A DNA stretch of 64,000 nt from Pyropia yezoensis (Eukaryota; Rhodophyta; Bangiophyceae; Bangiales; Bangiaceae). The notes under the pieces are model-generated. The model did no database searches and had not been told where the DNA came from. It worked only from the letters and a program-made list of their open reading frames with translations. The stretch lies in the NCBI GenBank assembly GCA_009829735.1, contig CM020619.1, positions 6,278,083-6,342,082 on the forward strand, read 5' to 3'. Positions within the stretch are counted from its first letter, which is position 1, and every line of letters starts with the position of its first letter. Position numbers and translations under genes: made by a program. Positions 22,657 to 32,964 of the stretch are shown piece after piece.

Positions 22657-23679
22657 CTCCACAGGAGGCCGCGAGAACGGTCCCTATCGGGGCCACGCCA
22701 TGGCCCAGACGGCTCACGCGCCGCTTCGCGGTGACGGTCGCAAGCAGCGTCCGTGAGGGCGGCCGGGGGCAGCCAAGACAACGGCAACAACGTCGAGCGC
22801 CAGAGCGGCCGCAGGGGCGGCCGCGCGTGCGCGAGTGCACCGGCGATGACGGCGACGGCGGCCGCGATCACATCCGCGGGGGCAGCGGCGACGACGGCGG
22901 CGAGGAGGATGGTCGTCACGACGCTGGCAGCGAAGGACGTGGGCCGCCGGCGACTGAGCCAGGCGCGTGCCCATCCCAGTACGCCCCCCCCCCCCCCCCC
23001 CCCCCCCCAGAATTGCCTACGGGACTGTCCGGCACGGACGGGCCATGCGGTACGCATGGGCCGTGATCCCCCACAGGCCCCCCACAGCCCCCCCCCCCCC
23101 CCAAGTAGACATCCAGGTCCATGTGCTGGGCCCACCCCCTGCCAGGGAGCGTACTCGTGTTCCCCGGTCCCCCCCATTCCCCCGACACACCTCCGCAAAC
23201 GACCAAACACAGCCCCCCCCCCCCCCCGCACGTCTACGTTGACCCCCCCTACCAAGAAACGTTTCTGTGCGCCCTCGCGTTCCCCACAGCGGCCACAGCA
23301 ATGATGTATTCTTGATTATTTTGCCGGGGGGAGGGTACGGAAGCCCAGCTTGTGGGGCACCAGATAGAAGCGGGGCCGGGAACGAGTGTCGGATTGTGCG
23401 TTTCCCTCGTGGCACTACGCAGCAGGGACGAGTACAGTACGTGCTCGTGATCCGTGACCCCGGGACGCGTGACCGGCGGGGGGGGGGGGGGAGCGCAGTT
23501 CCAGCGGTCGTGCCCAATGGGCCGGCGCGCTCCCGAACGACCACTCCACGAGCCACGGCCAACCGCCGCCAGCAGGACATCCACACTGCGTCCAGAAACT
23601 TTCGAGAGGGTCGCGAATGTTTCGCACGGGGCCCCGTTCTACCGCAATATACGGCAATATACCTGCCCATATCCCGGTC
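22657..23679. other. GC-rich spacer with C and G runs
   Basis: I see no credible gene here. The stretch has a run of about 25 C at 22984-23008 and further runs of 9 to 14 C or G near 23090, 23215 and 23480. Frames on both strands encode Pro/Arg/Gly-rich peptides of the kind expected by chance. It may contain the 5' end and promoter of the Harbinger element. Confidence 0.4.
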
Positions 23680-24410
23680 GCGACCAACTCGGATACTAAC
23701 AACCCGCTCACAAGCCCGCGGATAGCCATTGACAGTATTTTATTTGATTTGGGTTGCGGCCCAAACAAATCACGAAAATAATTCAATCTCACCACGTGGT
23801 ACAACACGTGTGTCCCAAAGGCCCACCCAAGAAAGACGACAGGTTGTGCCCAAGGCGCTTGGGCAGGGAGAATGGGGGGAGCGCGAAAGACGACGGACGT
23901 GCCGACCCGGCGGGGGGCAAGGGTGGAGGCAGGCGGTGGTCGTGAAGTACGGCGCCGCGCCGTGGCCACGCCCGCCCGCCTGGCCCGGTCCCCCGTCAGG
24001 TCGACCGTCCCAGTCAGTCGCGCTCGCCACTGGAGATACGATTGCACCTCCCCCACCGCCGCACTCGACCCAGTCGATCGCTCGGTAAGTTACAATGGAG
24101 AAAGGCAAGCAATAACAAAGCACAACTTGGGCCCGAAGTTGGTTTCCGAGTTGGTCGTGACCAACTCGGGACCAACTTGGGCGTAAACGTGGCACGCAAA
24201 ACTTGAATCAACTCCGTCAACTCCACTCGGCCCTCAACCAGTAACGGAGGCCCGAATCCGACCGAATCGGAACGCCACTGCACCCCTGCGACGGCCCACA
24301 AGCGCCAGCTGGGCTCTCATTGGCCGAGAGCTGTTTCGGAGCCACGTGGGGGCTCAATTGAAAGCCGCGAAAGTATATGCGAGTTGGTATCGAGTTGGTT
24401 GTGACGGTGT
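23680..24410. repeat. Possible inverted-repeat (MITE-like) element
   Basis: The left end reads GACCAACTCGGATACTAAC. The complement of the right end (24382-24410) reads AACCAACTCGATACCAACTC, a similar sequence in inverted orientation about 730 bases away. The same ACCAACTCG word recurs internally as a palindrome at 24146-24169. Nothing in it looks coding. It could be a nonautonomous DNA transposon, or a relic end of the nearby Harbinger element. No target duplication was found. Confidence 0.35.
24130..24184. other. Long near-perfect palindrome
   Basis: The inner arms are CCGAGTTGGTC and GACCAACTCGG, separated by two bases (24146-24169). Outside them GCCCGAAGTTGGT faces ACCAACTTGGGC, extending the hairpin with one bulged base. 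It could form a cruciform or be a dimeric protein-binding site. Confidence 0.7.
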
Positions 24411-24438
24411 TGGAAACACTCTAAAAAGTACGTCAAGT

Positions 24439-25385
24439 TCAAGGGGGTGCACCTCTTGAAGACAATTCTTTTACGCATGTATCCTGGCTCAGGAGCCACA
24501 TCGAGAGTGAATTTGCTCCCGGAGACGAAGAGACCCTGTTCACTCTCGTGCATACCTCACTGCCATTGATCACTCTCCGATGCCCTGCGACCCGTCTTAT
24601 GTCGCACATCTCCGTACTTACCTCGACCACCCAAACCCTGCATCCCCCTTCCGCCGGCCCTTCCTTCCCGCCCGCGCTCCTCGCCATCCCAGACGACCGC
24701 CAAGATGCGTCTTCACTCTCCCTTCTGTCAGATCCCCCCCCCCTGACCCTGCCCGCCCCGCTCACCCCGCCTCATCCCTCCGCTCTGCCACCTCCCCTCC
24801 TCTCTATGCACCCCTCACCCGCTTCATTGTCGAGCCCCAACACCGGGTGGCTCTCTTTGCTGAACATCCGCCAATGCCTGCCAGTCTCCCACTCAGTCTC
24901 GGGGCAGGCCGCCTGCAGCCGCTCCAAGAGGCTGTGCGCAAACGCCGCGGCAGGGCGGTTCGTCTGGGACAGCACCTTCGCGGCAAGCTGCTGTGGGTCC
25001 CACAACAACTCCCGACGCAGCCGCGCCAGTGATCCAGCCGCCGTCGCCGTCGACGCCCCTCCCGGCCCCGCCTTCACGGTGCCCGTGAGTCCGTCCTCTC
25101 CACCCAACCTCACAAGTGCCCCGAGCAGCCCCTCATTGGCATCGGCCGACGCCGTCGCCGCCGCAATGGACGCACACATGCTGCCGGAGGAGACCATAGA
25201 AATGAACAAGTCGGGCTCCACCTCAGAGCGGCCTCACGCAATGAGGGAGTCAAAGGGGGCGACTGCTACGGCCACCGACAGCTCCTCCGATCCCGCCGCG
25301 GACAGCGTTGAAATCACGCTGGGTTGGGATACCAGCCGCTGCATGCGGGCCACGCTCAAGCCTCCCTCCTCCTGCTCCGCGTGCG
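24439..25385 (-). other. Region downstream of the NTPase gene with a coding-like minus frame
   Basis: The minus frame from about 25221 to 24772 looks protein-like in its second half (LLWDPQQLAAKVLSQTNRPA, RLQAACPETEWETGRHW) but has no clear ATG. It lies in the same direction as the large NTPase gene, about 165 bases after its stop. It could be a spliced 3' exon, a decayed gene, or chance. A plus-strand frame over the same bases is Ser/Pro-rich and less convincing. Confidence 0.25.
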
Positions 25386-28300
25386 CTACAGTGGTCTCTC
25401 CGACCTCCTCACCAATGACGCGCTGTACAGCGTGGGCCCGTCCGCCATAAAGCCGCTGAGAGCCCTCCCGTACACGTTCAGGTGATCTTGAGCGGTAATG
25501 ACGATGACGTTGGACGACTCGACAGCCGAGAGCAGCTCTCTAGGTGACTTTGCTGAGCGCAGGTTGGACTCTACCACCAAGACCATACGATGCCTCCACC
25601 CCTCCCAATGATCTCCAAACGCGTGCTCGATCTTCCGCAAGCTCTTGCGCACGTGCTCCTCGACGTTGAAGTACTCCTCCGCAAGCCCAGTGAACTTGTT
25701 TGACTTGACCACCGCGACGAGGGCGCCCTTGCTGCTCGACCCCGAGCTGCCAGCAGGTGCAAGAAACTTGATGCTGTCGAAGCTCATCTGGTCGTGCGAG
25801 CACTTGAACACAGTCGTCACCATGTCCGCAAAAGGCAGTTGCAAAATCGTCGACAGTTCATTGGCAGCCTCATTCTCATTCACATTAATGGCCTCCACAG
25901 CGTTGTAGAGCACCTTGTTCAACAGCGGCTGCTCGCCCTTGGTGTAGTACTTTGTCGTCCCGGGGTACAGCTGCAGCAAAGTCACCGCCGCGTAGTCGTG
26001 GGGAAGTTTCAGGCCGGACGATGCCGCGCCCCACGTCTTGGCGGCAGCGCGTACGCGAGTGAGAGCCACGTCCGCGTAGAGCGCGGTGTACTCCCACACG
26101 CTGGAAGACGAGCCCTCGGAGAACCGGGAGCCACATACCACCGCCACGGCGGTCAAGATGCCGTCCAGCAGAAAGTGGTCCTCGAGCACAGGACGGCTGT
26201 TGGAGAAGTCCCTCTTGACCTCATCCCACCGGTAGAGGCACGCCAGCACAATCAGCGGCGGCATGCACGGATTCGTGTAGACCCCGGCCGAGTCCGCATC
26301 CGACACAGTGAGCGCATTAAGAGAGACCAGGTCCTCCCAGGTTGTACGCCTTGGAGACAACACGCCATCAACAATGGGCCGCGAGCCACGGATGGTGCAG
26401 TGGTGCAGTGCAGCAACAATGGTGACAGGAATGATCAACAAGTAGTCCAGCAGGGTCTTAATCCTGTCGTCTTGCGTTAGCTCCGCCGACGCAGGCTGCA
26501 CGACCGAGGACCAAGCCGGACCAGAACGTGCCAGCTTGAGACGCCTCCGCAGGAAGCCCGCGCTACGCGGATGGCCCCCGCTCAGCCTCGCGAACGCCCG
26601 ACCCGACACGTCGCTGGGCACCTCAAACGTGCGCTTGAATGGAAGCCCGGAACGCAGGAGCCACTCCGATTCGAACAGGGGCTGGAAGTAGACCTTGGCC
26701 AGCTCGTCCATGTCCATGAAGCCGAGGTCGATGGCGCTCAGCACAAAAAACGGAGAGCCGCGCCTTCCGCTCGACAAAGATGATAGCCTTGTCTGGCAGT
26801 CCTCGAGAAAGCGGGGGTCCAACGTCTCACCCAAGGAGCCAATCATATCGTTGATGACAAGCTTCTGCTCCTCCGTCAGCCGGCTCTTGACCTCGTCAAA
26901 GATCAGGCCAAAGTACGGGGCGGTGAACAGAACGGAGAGACCCGTAGAGGCGCCCGTCCAGGTGCACATCTCGTGCCGGTACACGTCCAAAACGGACTGC
27001 GTAGCAATAGGAAGTGGCCGGGTACTGGATGGCACGCCAATCTGCGGCATGATGTTCGCGGGACGGCCGCCGGCAGCGGCCGTGTAGTCGACGGCAAACG
27101 CCACCTCAGCAGGGCTCTCGCCGGCCGACTCAGGCCAGACCCCCTTAATCTTGTTCAGCTCCTCTACAATGACGAGTGTCGGCCGCTCCTCCAGTGCTGC
27201 TCTGGATTCCCGGATGATCGCGTTAACGGTAGTCGAGCCGTCCTCAAGCAGTTCGATAACCAAACGTGCAAAATGGATCCAGCTCAGGCCGTCAGCACAG
27301 CGGAGGCACCAAAGCACGCGCGCGTACAGAGGAAGATAGGCTGCTGCCGGCTGCCTCGGCAGGCACGTATGCATTAGCTCCTGGTCCAGGGGCCCCCACA
27401 GACTGCCACTATTGAAGGTAATGATGCAAGGCCGTGTGCCCCGCAGCTTATCCCGAGCAGTTTCCCACCCCGACACGTCCGCCAGCATAGCTGCCCTTGC
27501 AAATCTTGGGTCGTCCAGCGACCCCAGCGCATCCACCACATCCCACGCCAGGTGCGACTTGCCAACGCCTGGAGACGACACCACAACCGACGCCACGCGC
27601 GCGTTGCGCACAAAAGAGACATGCAAAAGAGTCTGGACCACCTTGTCGTCGCGGGGTATGCAAACCTCCGCCTCGCGGTCAGGCACCAGGACCAAGATGC
27701 TGCCAGGTGAGCGCTGGTGATCCGCAGGAAGACGGTGGAAGGAGGGCAGCGCCGCCGCCACAGGATGCAGCTTAGAATACACCGCCTCAAGGTGTGCAGC
27801 TTGGTCGCGGAGAAAGTTGTGGTGTGCTCGTACAATACCGGCCAAGTCGTCCGTGAAACTGCTGACATCCGAGAGGCGGGCCTTGCGCTCAGTGGCACCC
27901 GCGTCGCACATCACCAAGGCGTCAACGGCACGACCACAAGCCGCGACCAAAAGCAGCTCAAGCTGGTCAACCGGCTCCTTGTACAGCCCAACCAGCGCAA
28001 CGACATGCTTGATGAGCTCGCCGTTCTTGGTGACGGACAGCCGTAGGTCCTCCACACGAGATACAACGTCCCCAAGATACCGACAGAGTGTGTTGGACAA
28101 AGCCGCGTTGTCGTCAGTGAAGGAATCCCAGTCCACCTCTTCACGCGCAGCCTCTACAGCGGACTCAGCGCGGGTGACCACGCCGTCCAAGCGCTCCAGA
28201 GAGGCACAGGCAGCGTCCCCAAAGCGCTGCAGGAAGGGTTCGTACGGCTCAGCAACAGCAGCCCTAATCCTGTTCACTGCATTAGCACACGACGGCCGCT

Positions 28301-28592
28301 CCGTCCTCATGACCAATGGGGACCGCTTTTGGAAGAATGGCGATGCGGTAGGGCACCACAGAGGGCCTCGCCGGCGAGAAGGCGACGGCAACAGCGTCGG
28401 GCGAGGGATCCATCCGACTCTCCCTCGGGTAGCGTCGGCGAAGGTGGCAGCAGGAACATGAGCAGCCGACATGACAGCCGATCGATAGGGGGGGGGAGAC
28501 CAGCATGCAGCACGCTGTTCCGAGCCCAGACGCCAGCCAAACTGAGACGATGCCTGCATCAGTTGGACGAAGCCGCCGCAAGAAACGGCCAT
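25386..28592 (-). CDS. Crinkler/RHS-type P-loop NTPase with C-terminal nuclease-like region
   Basis: A single uninterrupted frame of 1068 codons begins at the ATG at 28592 (context GCAATGG). The ATG at codon 95 (28310) is an alternative, since the first 90 residues look poorly ordered. Residues about 105-290 are helical. A Walker A motif, SSPGVGKSH, lies at about 339-347 after a VVQTLLHVSF segment. A Walker B-like LVIVEELN is at 473-480. The C-terminal 150 residues (ALVAVVKSNKF, MVLVVESN, NVIVITAQDHLNVYG) look like an alpha/beta nuclease-type fold. This layout matches the Crinkler-RHS family (oomycete and chytrid Crinklers, trypanosome retrotransposon-hot-spot proteins), which join an NTPase to a nuclease. 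Family membership is from motif reading only. No signal peptide is evident. It is the best-kept non-LTR gene in the window. Confidence 0.6.
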   Translation of the reverse strand: MAVSCGGFVQLMQASSQFGWRLGSEQRAACWSPPPYRSAVMSAAHVPAATFADATRGRVGWIPRPTLLPSPSRRRGPLWCPTASPFFQKRSPLVMRTERPSCANAVNRIRAAVAEPYEPFLQRFGDAACASLERLDGVVTRAESAVEAAREEVDWDSFTDDNAALSNTLCRYLGDVVSRVEDLRLSVTKNGELIKHVVALVGLYKEPVDQLELLLVAACGRAVDALVMCDAGATERKARLSDVSSFTDDLAGIVRAHHNFLRDQAAHLEAVYSKLHPVAAALPSFHRLPADHQRSPGSILVLVPDREAEVCIPRDDKVVQTLLHVSFVRNARVASVVVSSPGVGKSHLAWDVVDALGSLDDPRFARAAMLADVSGWETARDKLRGTRPCIITFNSGSLWGPLDQELMHTCLPRQPAAAYLPLYARVLWCLRCADGLSWIHFARLVIELLEDGSTTVNAIIRESRAALEERPTLVIVEELNKIKGVWPESAGESPAEVAFAVDYTAAAGGRPANIMPQIGVPSSTRPLPIATQSVLDVYRHEMCTWTGASTGLSVLFTAPYFGLIFDEVKSRLTEEQKLVINDMIGSLGETLDPRFLEDCQTRLSSLSSGRRGSPFFVLSAIDLGFMDMDELAKVYFQPLFESEWLLRSGLPFKRTFEVPSDVSGRAFARLSGGHPRSAGFLRRRLKLARSGPAWSSVVQPASAELTQDDRIKTLLDYLLIIPVTIVAALHHCTIRGSRPIVDGVLSPRRTTWEDLVSLNALTVSDADSAGVYTNPCMPPLIVLACLYRWDEVKRDFSNSRPVLEDHFLLDGILTAVAVVCGSRFSEGSSSSVWEYTALYADVALTRVRAAAKTWGAASSGLKLPHDYAAVTLLQLYPGTTKYYTKGEQPLLNKVLYNAVEAINVNENEAANELSTILQLPFADMVTTVFKCSHDQMSFDSIKFLAPAGSSGSSSKGALVAVVKSNKFTGLAEEYFNVEEHVRKSLRKIEHAFGDHWEGWRHRMVLVVESNLRSAKSPRELLSAVESSNVIVITAQDHLNVYGRALSGFMADGPTLYSASLVRRSERPL

Positions 28593-29460
28593 TGCGGCGG
28601 TGAGGACGGTCGGTTTCCCCGCGGTCTGCCCGCGGTCTCCTCACGGGCCGCGCCGGAAACAGGGATGACCTTCCGGGGTAGACTTATCTTCCGGCGTAAA
28701 TTCGCCTCCCAGGGCCGCCAAGGGCCGAAGAGGCGGTCCAGGTGGGGTCCCGGCAAGGGTAGGAGCGGTCGTGGTGTGGGGGGGGGGGATGTAAGAGCTG
28801 GCTGCCGCGCGCGAGGACGACGGGGAAAAGTGGGCCTTCACTGGCACCCACGCGCCGAGGGCCCTCGAGTCACAACACGGAATTGTTCAAAAATGCACAA
28901 ATATCTGCAAGCGAGATCCTCGTGGGGCTTCCCGCGGCGGATGTGCTACAAAGCACAACACTTCTGAAGAAGTGCAAGAGAGCTGAGAGTCCTTCAATAA
29001 GCACAGAGGCGGCACAGACCTAGAAACCAGGCTTGAGCTATATACGGGCTAATATCCACTCTTGCCACCGGCTGCGTGGCCACAAGTCGTGACGCTCACG
29101 ATCGAAGGCATCCTGCGAACCCAAGCAGGTCTTTCGACTGAGCCTTTTGAACTCACATGCTCGCAGGGACTCCACAGTACTGTGCGTCGCGTAAAAAGTG
29201 GACGTGAACGTGACATGATCATGTAAAAATGCGGCCACTGGACCAATCAAACCCACACTGCACGACACGGACACGTCCACTATTTACGGGACGCACTATA
29301 CAGCCGTTCTCTAAAGAAATGTGCACTCACATGACGCCAACAATACACGACGCCAACAAGACGCCGCAACAAGTGCCCCCGAAAATACTTCAACACAACC
29401 GTGCTTTTTCTGATCTGGCGAGTCATTCATCAGGTTAAAGCTTGAAAGTGTATCGAGTCA
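28593..29460. other. Intergenic stretch
   Basis: This stretch lies between the Crinkler/RHS-type gene start and chromovirus D. It should contain the promoter of that minus-strand gene. Base composition becomes less GC-rich after about 28860. I see no gene, repeat family or LTR in it, and the short open frames have no protein-like character. Confidence 0.4.
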
Positions 29461-30699
29461 TGATCAGGAGACTGCTCTATCCTCAAGAAACCCTATGGCC
29501 TGATTAGTAGGCAACGCCTCGCCAAGGACCTTATCCAAAAGGTTCCTGTCTTCGCCATCTCCCTGCAATCTGAAGATCCTTCCAGCACCTTCGGCATCAA
29601 TGCAATCAAAATGGGAACAGCTGAAGACAAGAATGTCGTCCAAGAGATTCTCAAGGAGTACGCCGACGTCTTCCGGGAAGAGCTTCCGGATGGACTTCCT
29701 CCTGAACGCAGTCACAATTTTAGCGTCAGGCTTACGGAGGACGCTCCACCACGTCGCAGTGGCATTTATCGCCTATCTGAGTGGGAACTCGATGAATTCG
29801 AGACACAACTTGCAACCCTCATACGAAAGGGGTTCATCCAACCAAGCGCCTCACCGTGGGGCTCCTCTGTACTCTTTGCAGCGAAGAAGGACGGTGGCTG
29901 GCGAATGTGCATCGATTATCGAGCATTGAACAAGGCCACTATCAAGAACGCATATCCCTTATCACGAATTGACGGCATCTTCGACCAACTGCGAAGGGCC
30001 AAGTACTTCGCGAAGATCGATCTCCGATCAGGTTACCACCAGATCCGGCTTGACCATGATACTATCCCGCTGACGGCGTTCCGAGCAAAATGCGGGTTCT
30101 ACGAGTTTACCGTGCTACCTTTCGGGCCAACAAATGCCCCCGCGGTCTTCATGAACCTGATGAATGACGTCTTCCGACCCTATCTCTACGATTTCATCTG
30201 TGTCTACCTCGACGACATCCTGGTCTACAGTGAAACTTACGAAGATCACCTTAAGCACCTAAGGCAAGCCCTGGACAAGTTGCGAGAGCATGAACTCTAC
30301 GCCAAGCTCAGCAAATGCCAATTTGCTCGAACAACTGCGGACTACCTCGGCCACGTTATTTCGAACGAAGGCTTCTCTATGGAGGACTACAAGGTCCAAG
30401 CCATTCGATCATGGGCAACGCCACAGAGCAAAAAGGATGTGCAATCCTTCCTCGGCATGGTCAACTTCTATCGTCGATTTATTAAGGGAATGGCATCCGT
30501 GGCTGCACCTCTCACAAGGCTCACTGGGATCGCCGACTTTGAATGGAACTCTGACGCCCAAAGGCTTTTGAGCAACTACAAACCCTGACGACAAGTGCAC
30601 CAGTACTGAGGCCATTCGACAAGAGGTACCCAATCTTTGTGTCCGCAGATGCCAGTGGGTATGCTGTTGGCGCTGTCCTTGAACAAGATGACGGAGAAG
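29461..30699 (+). mobile_element. D1: chromovirus fragment (reverse transcriptase)
   Basis: This is the pre-RT linker and reverse transcriptase of a Ty3/gypsy chromovirus. The linker has EELPDGLPPERSHNFSV. The RT has CIDYRALNKATIKNAYP, IDLRSGYHQIR, VYLDDILVYSE (catalytic YLDD near 30205) and [14 protein letters not shown]. Over most of its length it is open and looks well kept. It stops abruptly at 30699, where B gag begins in the other direction. Its last 336 bases are repeated at 37064. It may belong to the same original copy as D2. Confidence 0.8.
30364..30699 (+). repeat. 336-bp direct repeat, copy 1
   Basis: This stretch of D reverse transcriptase/RNase H matches 37064-37399 base for base with only a few substitutions and no gaps, at an offset of exactly 6,700. 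Both copies end or start at element junctions, so the repeat brackets the inserted segment 30700-37063. Confidence 0.85.
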
Positions 30700-30711
30700 G
30701 GCACCACTGTC

Positions 30712-32237
30712 ACCGGTGTCATGGGCGTGACTGCGGCCGCCAGCACGCGACGTTGGGCGCGTCAAGTGGCCCGCTCGGCCTCCCTGGCCGCCTCTTCAGC
30801 GCGGCGGGCAGATGCCTCCTTCTTCTTCTGTTCCTTGGCCTCCGCCTCGCGGCGGCTGACTGCGTCCCCGCGCTAACGCGCGTACTGCACCAACCCTTGC
30901 AGGGGGATGTTAGAGTGGTCCGCCAAATAGGGGATGACGTCCACCCGTACCTCCTAGCGCAACGCTTGGACAAACCGGGCCCTCAGCTGGGGTCCCGTTT
31001 GGATATACCCACACTTAGCGTGGATCTCTCGTAGACGCGAATAGAACGCGTTCTCTTCCTCGTCTACGTCCTGTGAGGAAGAATTAAACTCAGCCTCCTG
31101 CGCGTGGAGATTATTCTCCGGGGCATACGTCCTTAGCAGCCAGTTTACCATTTCCAGATAGGAGGATACCTCCCCTGGACGTCCGCCCTCCTGCCTGGAG
31201 GGGAGCAAACTCAATTACTCCTTTTTCAAGGGCTCCGGCGTAAACTCCGGGAGGAGGTAGAGGCCTCGCGCCTCTTACACATCATGGTCGTCAGCCGCCT
31301 TCTGGAAGCGGTATAGGAGCTCGAACACTCCAAAAGGGGGGTCACCCCCAAACTCAGAGCTATGGCCAAACAAGCTGGCCATATCCTTCTTCATCTTCGC
31401 GAGACCCGAGCCTTGCACCCCACGGATATTATTATCCTTGTTATGGAGGGCGTAAGTCTCACACTCCAGGATCGCTGCGTAGCGTTCATCCGTTGGGATA
31501 ATCTTCTCCGGGATGTCCCGTAGGGAGACTCGCGTTCCAACAGGCTCTGCATGCACAGCCCGCGCCACCGGACGTGGAAGACGACGTCCACGCCGAGAGG
31601 GTCCTTTACCACCGGAATATTCCGATGTGGATTCACTTGACGTCTCCTCAGACCGACGGCCTCGCGCTCGGCGCGGCCGACGCTGGGTGTCCTCTAGGAA
31701 GGACAACAGTTGGTGCAACGGCGTCAACAGGCCACTCACGGCCTCCACCATCGCCAGTTTTCATTCCTCCGTGGGGGCCTCAGACCCAGGAGCCACAAAC
31801 CCTCTCGGGGTCTCTCGAGCGGAACCCCCGCGAACCGAACCAGTTGGGGAGGGCGCATGCCCAAGACTGGCTACCCCCCGAGGGCCAATCCCGGCATTAC
31901 CGCCGAAGCCAGATGGCTTCCCCACACCGAACCCCGCAACCGAACGGTGATGAGGCCCGCCTTCCTCGGTCTCCTCATTCAACACCGACGGGGGTTGATG
32001 GATGGACCCTACCGAGGTGTCCAAGGTAGCTAACCCAGTCTCCTGGACGCGTGACGCGTCAACCCTACCTTGGATGGACGCCCGGGTCACGAACGAACCG
32101 CCCAGCGAGACTCCCACTTCCCCCTGAAAGGCCACCTTCTTTTCTTGCTCCGACATCTCAAACCTGTACCTACCCCAAGCTAAGGTAAAAAGAAAAAAGC
32201 CAACCACAAAAACGTAGGACAGAGAGAGACCGCCCAA
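30712..32237 (-). pseudogene. gag: B gag region
   Basis: The coding region starts near 32150 (MSEQEKKVAFQGEVGVSLGG). It continues with a Gly/Pro-rich part and an Arg/Ser-rich stretch. Helical capsid-like segments follow, such as DERYAAILECETYALHNKDN, DPPFGVFELLYRFQKAADDH and YLEMVNWLLRTYAPENN. Position after the primer site and composition make it gag. I found no close likeness to A gag. It is broken, with a few interruptions, and its end is lost at the junction. Confidence 0.6.
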
Positions 32238-32266
32238 CTGGCCAGGAAAGACGAAATCCCTCTACT

Positions 32267-32283
32267 CCCCTGCTGCTCCACCA
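32267..32283 (-). other. Primer-binding site of B
   Basis: TGGTGGAGCAGCAGGGG on the minus strand, two bases after the LTR end. It is identical to the primer site of A elements although the LTRs of A and B do not resemble each other. Confidence 0.8.
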
Positions 32284-32285
32284 AC

Positions 32286-32964
32286 TGTAGTGGTTTTAAA
32301 ATATAGGCGACAAGCACCCGGAATAACACAGAGATTCTTACCGTGGAGAAGCACGGGGAGACCGGTGAGACACGGAGCCCCCAACCGCCTGGCTGTCCAA
32401 GACGTGAGGAGCACGCACCAGAACGGCAGTATTCACGCACACAAAAGTCTGGTTTTACGAAGGGGACAAGCAACGAGCACCCCCGTGCGCACATATACCC
32501 CCCTCACTCCGCACCCAGCGACCCTATACCCCGGGTCACGTGCGGGCCAATCACATCCCAGGCCAGCGGCGCCAGCAGAAAGCTCACCGCCCTCCTCCCA
32601 CGGATCATCCCAGCCAGCGGGGCGCTGGCCCCAGAGCAAATACAACAACAAATCCCTCAACAACGCAGGAATTCGACAACAAAATAGCCCCCCCTGTATG
32701 GGGAGGATAGAACCCATACAATTGGATTAGGCTTACGCTTATCCAAATCCGGTATCCTATCGGGATTCCGGTGTCCGTCTCGGGTCACCCCATTCCCGGG
32801 TGAGCCGAAGAATCCCGTCGGGACCCACCGACTGGGGACCATGCGAATTGCCACGTGGCCACCCAGTGAGGGCCCCACGTGTGTGTACCGGTGGCACCGT
32901 ATGCCGCCGTGTCGCCTGGGCTGTGCCCCGGCGTGAGTGTCGGGGGATCCCTTGGATCCCCACA
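32286..32964 (-). repeat. 5' LTR of B (679 bp)
   Basis: On the minus strand it starts TGTGGGGATCC and ends AACCACTACA. About 26 of 679 bases differ from the LTR at 12645-13323, with no length change. It is followed on the plus strand by the target duplication AGGAG. Confidence 0.9.

Larger units (their letters stand above)
30700..32964 (-). mobile_element. B: 5' half of the B-family retrotransposon
   Basis: Reading the minus strand from 32964: LTR, primer-binding site, gag. It stops at 30700 against D1. The LTR pairs with that at 12645, and AGGAG at 32965-32969 matches the duplication beside that LTR. This is therefore the other end of the same insertion into A2, now separated from its pol half. 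The gag C-terminus with zinc knuckle is missing. Gag is interrupted a few times. Confidence 0.8.

Noticed and set aside
22365-23304. Pro/Gly/Arg-rich frames on both strands before the Harbinger start
   Set aside because: C and G homopolymers create them; no motif or conservation was visible.
24548-25450. 300-codon plus-strand frame downstream of the NTPase gene
   Set aside because: It is Ser/Pro-rich and overlaps the end of the convincing minus-strand gene; the minus frame is at least as protein-like.
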